Positions 53,401 through 64,000 of a stretch of 64,000 bases of DNA are shown here, in pieces. The translations under genes were made by a program, and so were the position numbers. The notes below the pieces were generated by a model. The model did no database searches and had not been told where the DNA came from. It worked only from the letters and a program-made list of their open reading frames with translations. This DNA is from Apis mellifera (Eukaryota > Arthropoda > Insecta > Hymenoptera > Apidae). Where the stretch lies: NCBI RefSeq assembly GCF_003254395.2, contig NC_037648.1:15963830-16027829 (forward strand). Reading direction: 5' to 3'. The number at the start of each line of letters is the position of its first letter. Positions within the stretch are counted from its first letter, which is position 1.

Positions 53401-53954
53401 AGGAAACCCTGGGAGATCCTGTCTTCCTAACTTACGACTCGATGATTTCTGGCAATTAAAATTATGCAGACCGTCTCATGAACAAATTTTAAAAAAATGC
53501 AAATTACTTATTAGAAAACACAAATTTAAAGAACTAGCTTTGAACAATAGTGTCGAAGCGCTTGAATATTTACAGACCGAAGTATCGGAAATTATTGATC
53601 ATAATGATGCGGAACAAACGAAAGAGGTAGTAGCATCTTTTTAATCAAGTAACAAATGATTCATGAGTACTCCTTGCCAATGTTGCTTTTTCAAATGTAT
53701 ACATTTCTTCATTACAGTTTCAATTGTTAACATCCCTTCTATTCAGAGAACAAAACTTGTTAGGAGAAGCCACAAATTCAAATAGTTCAGACGCCGTATT
53801 AGGAAATTTAGTTAACATGGATACATCGTTATGTTATTCGACCACTCGCGATATTCATACTTTGAGAACTGAATTATACGATAAACTAACAGAATTTTTT
53901 CCCGAATCATCGACCCAACCTCGTGCTAATTTGATTGATCTTTTACCATTGTGA
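50486..53954 (+). CDS. Mkln1: Muskelin, kelch-repeat subunit of the CTLH E3 ligase complex, 769 aa
   Basis: Twelve exons: 50486-50619, 50839-50908, 51096-51238, 51334-51538, 51663-51855, 51937-52172, 52232-52512, 52576-52750, 52824-53024, 53105-53296, 53384-53626 and 53718-53954 (TGA); 2310 nt. An N-terminal discoidin-like domain (ENILVDKPSDQTSRW, FGKYEKTHVCNIKKFKVYGG, SWGPSFNFSIW) is followed by LisH/CTLH helices (EVIRLCMKHFRKLEQSE). Six kelch repeats follow (RGGHQMVLDPSAELLYLFGG, SARSCHKMCLDPERRQ, FDHQMSMDVEKRTIYIFGG, GFTQRATIDPELGEIYVLSG, HQLVYDHVKKVHFLFGGNPG). The tail ends ANLIDLLPL, matching the muskelin C-terminus. Muskelin is a substrate-linked subunit of the CTLH/GID ubiquitin ligase and affects cell spreading (family knowledge). 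Start: the ATG at 50486 is used; an in-frame ATG at 50531 (MASNENSNFQ) is nearly as likely and gives an N-terminus closer to vertebrate length. Confidence 0.96.
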
Positions 53955-56705
53955 TCTAACAATAATTAAAATCTAACTAAAAATATTTTGAAATGTAAAG
54001 CAAACAAATTCCTTTCGTTATCTTGTAAAGACATTTCCTATTATATCAAAACAATTTTTATCTTTAAAAAGAAACGTTATTTTTATAACGTAATTCTTTG
54101 TATTTTAAAAAGAGAAAAATATTCTCAGATATAGACGTGCAATCTCTCCTTCTCTTTACACAATCTAATTTTTTGCATAAAGAATGAATTAAAAAGAGAA
54201 AGATATATTCATCATGATATATTTAAGAAAGCGATTATCGAGACAAAGGTGTTTAGCCTGTCTGTTTCCTTCTTCTTTTTCTATTGAGTTTTCGTTTATT
54301 TTGGACAATTCTAGCCGTTTTTACTACTATTTCTAGATTTCTTAAATTCATTTGTAAATTTTATTTTATAAAATCTGATTAGTATCATGATTGCTAAGAT
54401 CTGATTGCTAATTTGATAAATATTATAATTGCTCACTCTGATAACGTTACGTTGTTCAAACCTATTTCAACTACCAACGAATTGGAGTTACTGTGTTATA
54501 ATATATAGTAACGTTTGTCTATAAATAATTATCGTTCTTAAAGCAATTGAAGAATGACTATTTTTAAAAGTTCTTTTTTATCCATTGTATATATATATAT
54601 GTATGTCGAAGGGATGCTTTGCAAATTTTTATGAAACGAAAACTCGTTAAAATGTTGTAATGTTAATGAGAAATTGCAACATAAGTGCAACAGATAGGCA
54701 ATGCATTAAAAAAAAATGTATATTCTTCTATTTTTATGGCTTCACTTTGTTCGCTGTTAAAGATATTTTATACAATATATTGTTACTGCAACATTTCATC
54801 TGTACATCATGTGAAATAGTTAAAAATTATCATTATCACGTATATTCATGATATGAATTTATTATATATATATATATATATTTCATGGTAAATGTTATAA
54901 AGCTTAGTCGAATTTTTTATAAATATTATGTACATCCATACGTTCTATTATAAGTTATATACTTCTGTATCATTAATTGATTATCGTGAAGAATATAAAA
55001 AAATGCGCTAACATTTTTGCTTGTGATAGGATTGATATAAAGAAAAAAAGCACGTTTTTAAGTATTTTTGTTTCTAAGATCTTGTATATATATTTTGTGA
55101 CTATAGAAAGTAATATCTAAAAGTTGTCATTATTGTTAATTCTTTTGTACCATAAGCATTATTTGATGACATGTGCGAAACATCTTGTACATAGCATTGC
55201 TTTATCATTATATTTGTAGCATTATAAGAATGTGATTATAGCGAATCTTGCGACGATTATTCAAGAATATATGGGAAGATCGTTCAGAAGCGTATCTTTG
55301 TATATAACACTTTGTGCGCTGAAGAATAAAAACGATTGTACAATTTCGATTTAGCATAAGAAAAATAACGAACCCATGCGAGGATCGTTAAAATAACGAA
55401 AAAGAAAAAAAAAGGAATAAGATGCGAAACTTTTGTAAGACGTTTCAGATTTTTTTTTTTGCAATTTTCAGCAAAAAACGAGATAAAAACAATTTTTGTC
55501 AAACAATCTGTTAATAATTATTAATTTAATCGAGCGTGATTATAACATGGAAATATCTTCGGATGTTTATCGACCGTGATCGAAATTTATTTTATACGTA
55601 ATAAAAAAAAACAAAAATTTCACGCTATTTCAAAGGAAGTATACAAGTACGTTGCGTACGCTACACGTTTAGCCAATGAAAACTATTGCTTTCATAAATA
55701 TTATGCATACGTATCAACAAGCTAAATATCAGATTTGTCTCGGGATTTTATACCTGATTTTATCTGATTTTATTACGAAATTCGACAAGAACGTTGAGTA
55801 GAATTCTAAAACGTGATATTCGAAGTTCTAGTCAACTAATATTACGAGAAAAAAAAAAAATCACCATTCGATTCACCGGTGTGATTTATAAGTGATTAAG
55901 AATCATATAATTATCATATAAGTTGTAAAGTTTTATAGTTCTGTATTGTTTGTGAAATTCCTATTTGTCTCTTTGTTCGACGTTCCCTTTGCGATAGACG
56001 ACGCGACAGAGAAGCCAAAAGTGTCTCAAAATTGGATCAAACTGTGCCAATATGTGTTCCGCAAAACTTAAAAATTAAGCTTAAACGTCTCTCGTATTAC
56101 ATACAAATTCGAAAACAACTGTAAGCACGAATGAATATTCATTTCTTCGAACATATCATCATTTTTAATAAAATATCGTTTCGATTTATGCATTTTTATT
56201 CTTATATAATGCATAGTAGCACAGTTTGATCATTAAATTTTAGATAGAACACCCTCCATAACTACTATTTTTTAATTATCTCTTGTTTTCAATCATTTGT
56301 TCTCTTTTTCTTTTTTCACAATATTTAAATATAACTGTTTCATTACCAATAGTCACATGCATTTATTTGAGAATCGTTATCATTTGTTACAAACAAATAA
56401 TTAATTGTAAAATGAAAATGAACTCGTATCCCAAATGTGTACATACGAAATAAACAAAGTGAATTTTTTGCAAGAATTATTTGTAGTTGCAATAATTTGA
56501 ATGGTGTTAAAATAATTTCTAGTTTATTTCTAGTTTTTTTGGATAACTTCGGATGAGTTGAAGAACAAGCGGCAATATTCAATGTTGATTTTCAATTCGA
56601 CAAATTCATACGAGAAAACGCATATAAGAATCTTTTAATAATAATAATAAAAATTTAAATCTTTAATAATCTTTAGAAAAAGGGAAAGGAAGAAAATAAA
56701 GGAAA
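53955..56705. other. Intergenic DNA between muskelin and dynein
   Basis: AT-rich, with probable muskelin 3' UTR at the left and the dynein leader at the right. It contains short TA runs (54587-54600, 54863-54882) and several A or T homopolymers. Candidate hexamers exist (GAATAAAAAC near 55324). No coding frame or transposon end is recognised. Confidence 0.45.
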
Positions 56706-59700
56706 ATGCCGAACGCGGAGAAAGAGGAAAATGTTACTTGTGAATTAATTAAAACACCGAACTTGGAATTTTATTCAAATATCGAACAATTTTCCAAAGA
56801 TATGCTTGAATTACAAAAGGTAGTCAACTCGATTTTCTAATTTCCAAATTATGCGTTTATTAAAATGTGTGTATTAAAAAATTTCCGTTTAGAAAATAAG
56901 TAATATCGAAGAGGTGCGAAACGTATTGGAATTAGTGGTAACAAAGTCGAAGATTTATCAGAAAAAAAAATTAGCCGATTATCAAACTATGAACGAGTGC
57001 CATCTGGAATGTCCCCAAAGTTTCTACTTTGAAAAAATGAAAGAGTTTGCCAATAAATTACCCCCGAATATCTTGTTACTTGTATGTAATTTCACAGTTC
57101 GTTATATATATTATATATATATGTAAATAAATTTAAAGTGTTTATATGTTGAAAAATCTAGGAATGGGAAGAAAACATTCGAAATTTAATATCGGTTAAT
57201 TTACGAACGAAATACATGGATATTTTTGAGGATCAAATGCTCGAAACAAAGACACGTTATTACGAATCAATGCACGACATGGCTTTAAAAAAGGTGATAG
57301 CGATAGAATGTCAAGATATCTGTAATTTGGGATTAGAAGAAATTCCCCCGTACAAGCTTGCCGGACGAACTGAATTTTATCCAAAATTTTTGAAAAATCG
57401 ATGCGCGTTTAAAAAAAAATATTACTTACCTCACAAACTGATGAAAAACATAGTAGCAAAGGCTCATTTCTTGATGCCAAAATGGATTTGCGATTTCGGA
57501 CGTTATCGATTAGAATTTGATTATCTTGATTTTAACAGGTGAAACATTTCCTTTTCCTTGCAAACAAATTTAGATTTTTTTTATTGAAAATTTTTGATAA
57601 TTTCAATGCACCATTTTTCTTTTAAAAGTTTATAAATTTCGTACACAGATATTGAATAATAAAAAGCGATGAAAGTCACCAGTTTTTTAATAAAACGAAC
57701 GATTGTAGATTTTTAGATTTGGTAGAAAATGATACGAAAAAAGGCGCGCTTATGGTCACTAGTGTCTATTACAGCGACATCGTGCGACTGATCTCTCAAC
57801 CTCGCTATCTTAGTGACGTACCGTCATTTTCCTTGCCTAATTTTCTTAACTGCGCCAACAATTTGCTCTCTCTTCAAATTATCACGCTTATGATAAACAC
57901 TATAGAATATTTGCTTCAAGTATTAAAAGACAGGCAAATCCTACCTTTGTTCAAGGTAAAACGATAAAAAGATATAAAGTTAATTTATCTTTGAATTTTA
58001 TCCTTTGATTAAACGGTTAACAATAAATCAAAAACAATCATTGCTGCTAACTTCAGAAAGTATGACTTATTAAAGTATAAATAATTGAATTGGAAAAAAG
58101 AATTCAATGATATTTTTGTTTTATTTAGCTTCAATTAAAATGCGAGGAAAATGATCTATTTCTTAGCCCGACGATGCTTGAAATTTGTAACGCGTTTTAT
58201 AATATTGTCAATCAAATTAGACTTACCGCGCAACAATTGTCACCACTGGAATCTTGGGTTAGTGTAAAAATTCATCGAGAATATATTAAAGTCGAATTAC
58301 CAGAATGGTACTTGAAAGACACGTATCAACATCTTGAAGAAATATTGCGAGACACTTTTCGACCCTTCAATGAATATGTTGAACAACTGCATAAAAAATT
58401 CAATATTGTTTTTGATCCAAAATCGCATGATATCTATGGTAGAATGGGATACAGTTTTCAAGAAAAAATATCTCAGGTTGAAGATTTTAATCGACTGATT
58501 CGAGATATAAATGGCATGGTAAATTCATTGTCGCGTAATATCTACTTTTTCTTTTTTTTTTTTTTTTTTATTAAATTGACAAAAAGAAATATTTTTATAT
58601 TTTTAGCCGGATCACGAATACTTTTCGATCGGGATAATAAATCAAGTCGCAGCAAAGGCGGGGCTTCTTTATTACGCGGAAGAGATGCGTAGATTGATTA
58701 TCGAGGAATTGGTCAAAAGTCATAGAAATTATAATCTTGAGATTTGTAAAACATTCGAAGATATAAGGGATCGTGCTTTACATATTCCTTACAATACCAA
58801 AGAATTACTCGAATTAGGTAAATTTTTTTCGAAAAAAAAAAGAAATTACAATAGTCGCGTTATAGTGTGAAAAAAATTAAATAAAAATAATTTCATTTTA
58901 GGTGAATATATGTTGTATGCCGCGTCAACGTTAATGAGATCATTAGAGGAAAAGATTACTTTATCGTTGCGCATGATGGCATCGTTAATCGGAATGACAA
59001 CATTAACCAAAGATCATATCGAGTTGAACAACGACACTATTCATTGGTTAAAGCGGATAAGACCAATATTCGAACAAAATAGCGCCATGTACGAGCAAAC
59101 TAAATTTGAATTAGAGGAGAAACTTGTGAAGAAAATCGATGATCTTAATGCGAGAGTCGAGGACATGTATCCCAGGTGAAATATCAATATATAATATTAA
59201 GAAACAAAAGTTGTTGTATCGTTGTATCGTTTCATCGTTTTCATCCCTATCAGATTGAAAATTATGAATGATATGGATTATGCAGATCGCATCCGAGAGT
59301 ACATCGAATTCATGCGAAAGTTCGCCCGTGATTTAGATCGTATGGACGAAAGGGTGAATTGGATCAACGAAGAAGAGAAACTTTTTAAATATCCCCTCTC
59401 TGAATATCCACGTATCAATGAATTGAAAGAAATTATAATGCCGTATTACGATTTAATTTATCGAGGTTATCAGTGGCAAAGGCATAGGGACGTTTGGCTG
59501 GATGGCCCGTTCGAATATTTGGATTCAAACGATGTTGAAAACAAGGCAACTGATTATTTTTCAAATTTCAGTAAAATAAACAAACAGTATAGGACAAGAA
59601 TAAAGATAGAGATCGCGATGAATTATCCGCACAGGTAATATTCGATGCAATTATCGAACGTTATGTCAATCATTAAGAAATCGATATTACCGATAGTTTC

Positions 59701-62700
59701 ACAGGATCTCCAGACGACTCGGATCCTTTACAACAACCGGCGCCTTTAAAACTAACCTATCAACTTATGGAAGATGTAAAATGGTTCAAGGTGGTTTTTC
59801 AACGAATAGCTATATATATAAAAACGTTCCCTTATTTTCTCTTACTTTTCACATAGCAATATATACCGTTGCTAGCAGTTTTTCGAAATCCTGCGATGCG
59901 ACAAATTCATTGGGATGAAATGTCGGTAATAGCAGGTTTCGATCTTACCCCCGATGCTGGGACAACATTCAGGAAAATTATCTTGATGAATTTGATGGAA
60001 GAAATAGAAAAGTAAATTGAACTTTTTATTTTTCATGTCTATCATTTTTGTTCCTAAATCATAAATCCTTCTCTTTCTCTCTCTTCCTCTCTCCATATAA
60101 TCCGTACAAGTTCTAATTTCGATTCATATTCGATCAAGGTACGAAACAATAAGCATAAGCGCAACGAAACAACTCGCACTCGCAGATTTGTTAGCAAAGA
60201 TGATCAGTGAATGGGATGATGTACTGTTTCTAACTATACCTTATAAAGATTCAGGAGTGAACATTTTGACGCAATTAGACGACACTCAAATGCTTTTAGA
60301 GGAGCATATAATAAAGGTCGAAGCGATGCGAGGTTCTGCGTTTGTCAAGCTTATCGAAGAAGAAGTTAAAAATTTTTATTTTCTCTTACATCGAATACAC
60401 TCGACGATAGAAGAATGGACTAAAGTATTTTTAGAAGCTTTATTTCGTCAATTATCTTTCCTATCTTTTTTACATATGTATATATTTTATTCCTATATAC
60501 ATATATATTTTTTATATTTTATATTTTTCTTAGGTTCAAGTACAATGGATGTATTTATTACCTATCTTTTCAAGCAAAGATATCGTTGCGCAATTACCGG
60601 AAGAAGAGGTATTATTTTTTCAAGTAGACAGAATATTTCGTAGCGCGATGAATGGCGTCGCGAAGGATCCTCGCGTGCGAGAAACTGCTGGTTCCGTAAG
60701 TATTAGAATCAACGGACTATAGTATGAAAGAATGCTAAACAAGATATACATTTTGTGTTTATTTACATAGGTGGGTCTTCTGGAAATCATGCAGGAAGCT
60801 AATATGTTGATGGAAAAAGTAAACGAGGGTGTATTAAATTACTTGGAGAAAAAGAGACTCTTCTTTCCACGATTTTTCTTCTTGAGTAACGACGATATGC
60901 TCGAAATATTATCCGAAACAAAGGAACCTCTTCGAGTCCAACCGCATCTTCGAAAATGTTTCGAAGGCATAAATAGGCTGCGGTAAACTATGCAAAGGTG
61001 TCAATGATTAAGAATGTGACAATCGAAAAATATTGATCTCCTAATGATGCATAACTCGGCAGATTTGACGAAGAATTGGAAATATGTTCCATGTTTAGCG
61101 AAGATTACGAGGAAGTTAGAATGCAGGAAAGGATTTCGACTGCTGCGGCACGAGGTTGTGTGGAACGATGGCTCATTCAAGTGTGTAATCATAACGTGTA
61201 TATAATACACGTTAATACTTAATACTTTATTACTATACGTAATACTTTTTTATATAAGAAAAAAAAAAAATTCCATTCGATTAGTTACGAGAGTGTATAC
61301 GCAACATTTTGAGGTTAGGTGGAGGAACAAATGTTGAGATCCGTACGACATGAGATCCTTATGAGCTATCTCGATTATGAGGTCAATAAACGAGACTTGT
61401 GGGTACGTATTTGGCCCGGTATGGTTGTCCTATGCGTTTCTCAAATTTACTGGACCATGGAAGTTCAAAATAGCCTTATGACACGTATGCCTTCGACAAT
61501 GGAGGTACTTCACGAGAAACTCATGAACCAAATATTGGAAATGGTTGAATTAGTTAAAGGTAGTAAATAGATGAAAAGAGTGTAAAAAAAAAAATAAACA
61601 ATATCAAAAATAAATATTCTTCAGGACATTTAACGAAACAAAATCGAACTACGTTAAATGCTCTTATCACGTTGGACGTGCACGCTATGGATGTCGTGAA
61701 ATTATTGATCGAAAAGAAGATTATAAACGAAACGGATTTTGAATGGTTGGCCCAATTGCGCTACTATTGGGAGGACGACGTATTCGTCAGAATTATTTAT
61801 ACAACTGTGAATTATGCTTACGAGTATATTGGAAATTGTTCTCGTCTCGTTATCACCCCTCTAACGGATAGGTAAGAAAATTAAATTAGATTTTTTTGAA
61901 ATCAATTCGATTCGAGAAGAATTAACATTCAAGATTTCCCTTCTAGATGTTATCGCACTTTGATCGGTGCCTATTCCTTGAACTTGAATGGAGCGCCGGA
62001 AGGCCCGGCCGGTACCGGTAAAACAGAAACGACGAAAGACTTGGGCAGAGCTGTAGCCGTACAATGCGTAGTTTTCAATTGTTCCGAAGGTCTCGATTAC
62101 AAAAATATGGGGAAATTCTTCAAAGGTCTCGCCTCGTGCGGGGCGTGGTCTTGCTTCGACGAGTTCAACAGAATCGATCTGGAAGTATTGTCCGTGGTCG
62201 CCCAACAAATTCTTTGCATCATTCAAGCCGTGCGCGCCAAACTGGAAACGTTCGTCTTCGAGGGGACCGAATTGAAATTAAATCCGGCCGTTTACGTTTG
62301 CATCACGATGAATCCTGGGTACGCGGGTCGTTCGGAATTGCCGGATAATTTGAAAGTTCTTTTTAGAACCGTGGCAATGATGGTGCCCGACTACGCTATG
62401 ATCGCTGAAATATTTCTTTACTCTTCCGGATTCGGCACCGCCCGAGAACTCTCCACGAAGATTGTAACGACGTACAAACTATGCTCGGAACAATTGTCCT
62501 CCCAGTCCCACTACGACTATGGGATGCGAGCCGTGAAAACGGTGCTCACAGCTGCGCAAAATATCAAGTTACAGTTGCCGGACGAGAACGAGTCAGTGTT
62601 GTTACTTAGATCCGTGATCGACGTCAATCTACCGAAATTCTTGGCCCACGATGTCCCACTCTTCCAAGGTATCGTCTCCGATCTGTTCCCGGGATTGGAA

Positions 62701-64000
62701 TTACCCGCCCCGAGCTACGATATACTATTGAAAGCTGTCCACGAGGTTTGCAATGAGAAAAATTTACAACCGGTCGACGGTTTCCTGTTGAAGATCATAC
62801 AAACGTTCGAAATGATGATCGTCCGTCACGGATTTATGCTGGTCGGCGAGCCATTCGGCGGTAAAACATCCATACTTCACACTTTGGCCAGTGCCCTAAC
62901 CTTAATGTACGAACGGAAAGAGCCGAATGGAATTACGACGAAATATTTCACGATCAATCCGAAATCTATAACGTTGGATCAGTTGTACGGATTTTTCGAT
63001 CCTGTTTCTTCCGAATGGACCGACGGTATCTGCGCAGTCGCATTTCGAGATTATTCCACCGAAGACACACCGGATAGGAAATGGATTATTTTCGACGGGC
63101 CGGTCGATGCGGTGTGGATCGAGAACCTCAATACCGTCCTCGACGACAATAAAAAACTTTGTTTAACGTCAGGCGAGATAATACAAATGACCGGTGTAAT
63201 GTCAATGATATTCGAGACGATGGATCTTGAGCACGCTTCCCCCGCCACGGTGTCCCGTTGTGGAATGATATACGTGGAACCGCGTGTTCTTGGTTGGGTG
63301 CCGTTCCTCGATTCTTGGATGAATAAATTAAATCCCATATGGAAAGAGAGTTACGAGAACGAGATCAAAGAAATGTTCCATTGGCTGATGGATCCGTGTT
63401 TAGAATTTATTCGAAAAAATTGTCACGCGACTATCTTTGTTGGCCAAATTCATCAAGTTGTATCGACGTTGAGTATCTTCGAAATATATATGGAGGATGC
63501 GGTGCAACAAAATCTGGCAACTTTCGAACAATTCATTTTGCCATGGCTACAAGCAACCATGATAACGTCGATGATTTGGGGAATTGCTGGTACGCTGGAT
63601 TTCCCTTCCCGTATATTGTTTAACGACTATTTCTTAAGTTTTTGGAAGAACGAACAAAAGGAATACCCGCTTCCCGAATTTCTCGTCGAAATTTTAATCT
63701 CTATCCCAACCGAGGATCTCGTTCACGATTGTTTTTACACGTATCGTGGGAGAGGGGCGTGGAGACGTTTCGCCGACATGGCAAGGCAGGAGGAATTTTC
63801 GGAAGTTGGAAGTATCGTTCAATTGATAATACCCACGATCGATACGGTAAAATATCAATCTCTATTTTTAAAGCACATTCAATATCACAAACGTTTCTTG
63901 ATGTATGGAGACACAGGGACGGGGAAAAGTTTTTACATCAACGATTTGATCATGAATAAATTGGGCGAAGAGGAATATCTACCGAATTTCATCACGTTCA
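56706..64000 (+). CDS. Axonemal inner-arm dynein heavy chain (DNAH7/DNAH12/DNAH3 group), 5' half, 1917 codons to window end
   Basis: Exons: 56706-56819, 56893-57081, 57162-57538, 57709-57955, 58129-58518, 58607-58817, 58902-59175, 59254-59634, 59697-59790, 59857-60011, 60139-60424, 60534-60695, 60771-60982, 61063-61180, 61319-61559, 61625-61871 and 61947 to beyond the end. Each junction keeps phase. The first roughly 1230 residues are tail and linker. AAA1 has Walker A GPAGTGKT (about residues 1252-1259) and Walker B CFDEFNRI. AAA2 has GEPFGGKT (about 1533-1540) and WIIFDGPVDAVW. AAA3 begins with GDTGTGKS (about 1887-1894) before the cut. The short tail and AAA1/AAA2 sequence suit a single-headed inner-arm dynein that drives sliding in sperm flagella or sensory cilia (family knowledge). 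The exact paralogue is uncertain. Confidence 0.93.

Overview
This is animal nuclear DNA: split genes with GT-AG introns, AT-rich introns and intergenic DNA, and CpG-rich, more GC-balanced coding exons. The gene content (muskelin, UBE3C, a FARP/Cdep-type RhoGEF, XK-related scramblase, axonemal dynein, and Gly-rich secreted structural proteins), with short introns and abundant microsatellites, fits an insect. The base composition and CpG richness suggest a hymenopteran, most likely a bee; the species call is inference.

Layout. At 1-5.5 kb two convergent Gly-rich secreted-type protein genes lie tail to tail: the 3' part of a Gly/Ser/Pro-rich gene on + (ends 1729), and a complete 662-residue Gly-rich gene on - (5451 to 3103) with a signal peptide and a TATA box. 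From 33066 down to 8405 (- strand) lies one very large gene, the FARP/Cdep orthologue. Nine exons encode the FERM and FERM-adjacent domains. An 8.3-kb exon follows that encodes a disordered, repeat-rich region. After a long microsatellite-rich intron, ten or more exons encode the DH and two PH domains. A 28-nt microexon (19682-19709) and a 105-nt exon (12590-12694) are predicted in the long intron and fit the reading phase.

From 35 to 45 kb there is a + strand SLC2A-type sugar transporter (35259-37420), a 200-bp mariner-type MITE (37446-37645), and a - strand XK-related gene (45224 to 38966). The last intron of the XK-related gene contains a complete carbohydrate sulfotransferase gene on the opposite strand (42506-43770). 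From 46 to 54 kb, UBE3C (46106-49529) and muskelin (50486-53954) lie in tandem on +. From 56706 to the window end is the 5' half of an axonemal inner-arm dynein heavy chain, 17 exons, cut within AAA3.

Functionally the genes are a mixed neighbourhood, not an operon-like system. Two genes touch ubiquitin biology: UBE3C is a HECT E3, and muskelin is a subunit of the CTLH E3 complex. Others are cytoskeletal (Cdep, dynein) or membrane/Golgi proteins (GLUT-like, XKR-like, CHST-like). I placed exon borders by hand from splice consensus and reading-phase continuity. All complete models sum to a multiple of three. The one unresolved point is how the giant Cdep exon connects to the DH-PH exons.
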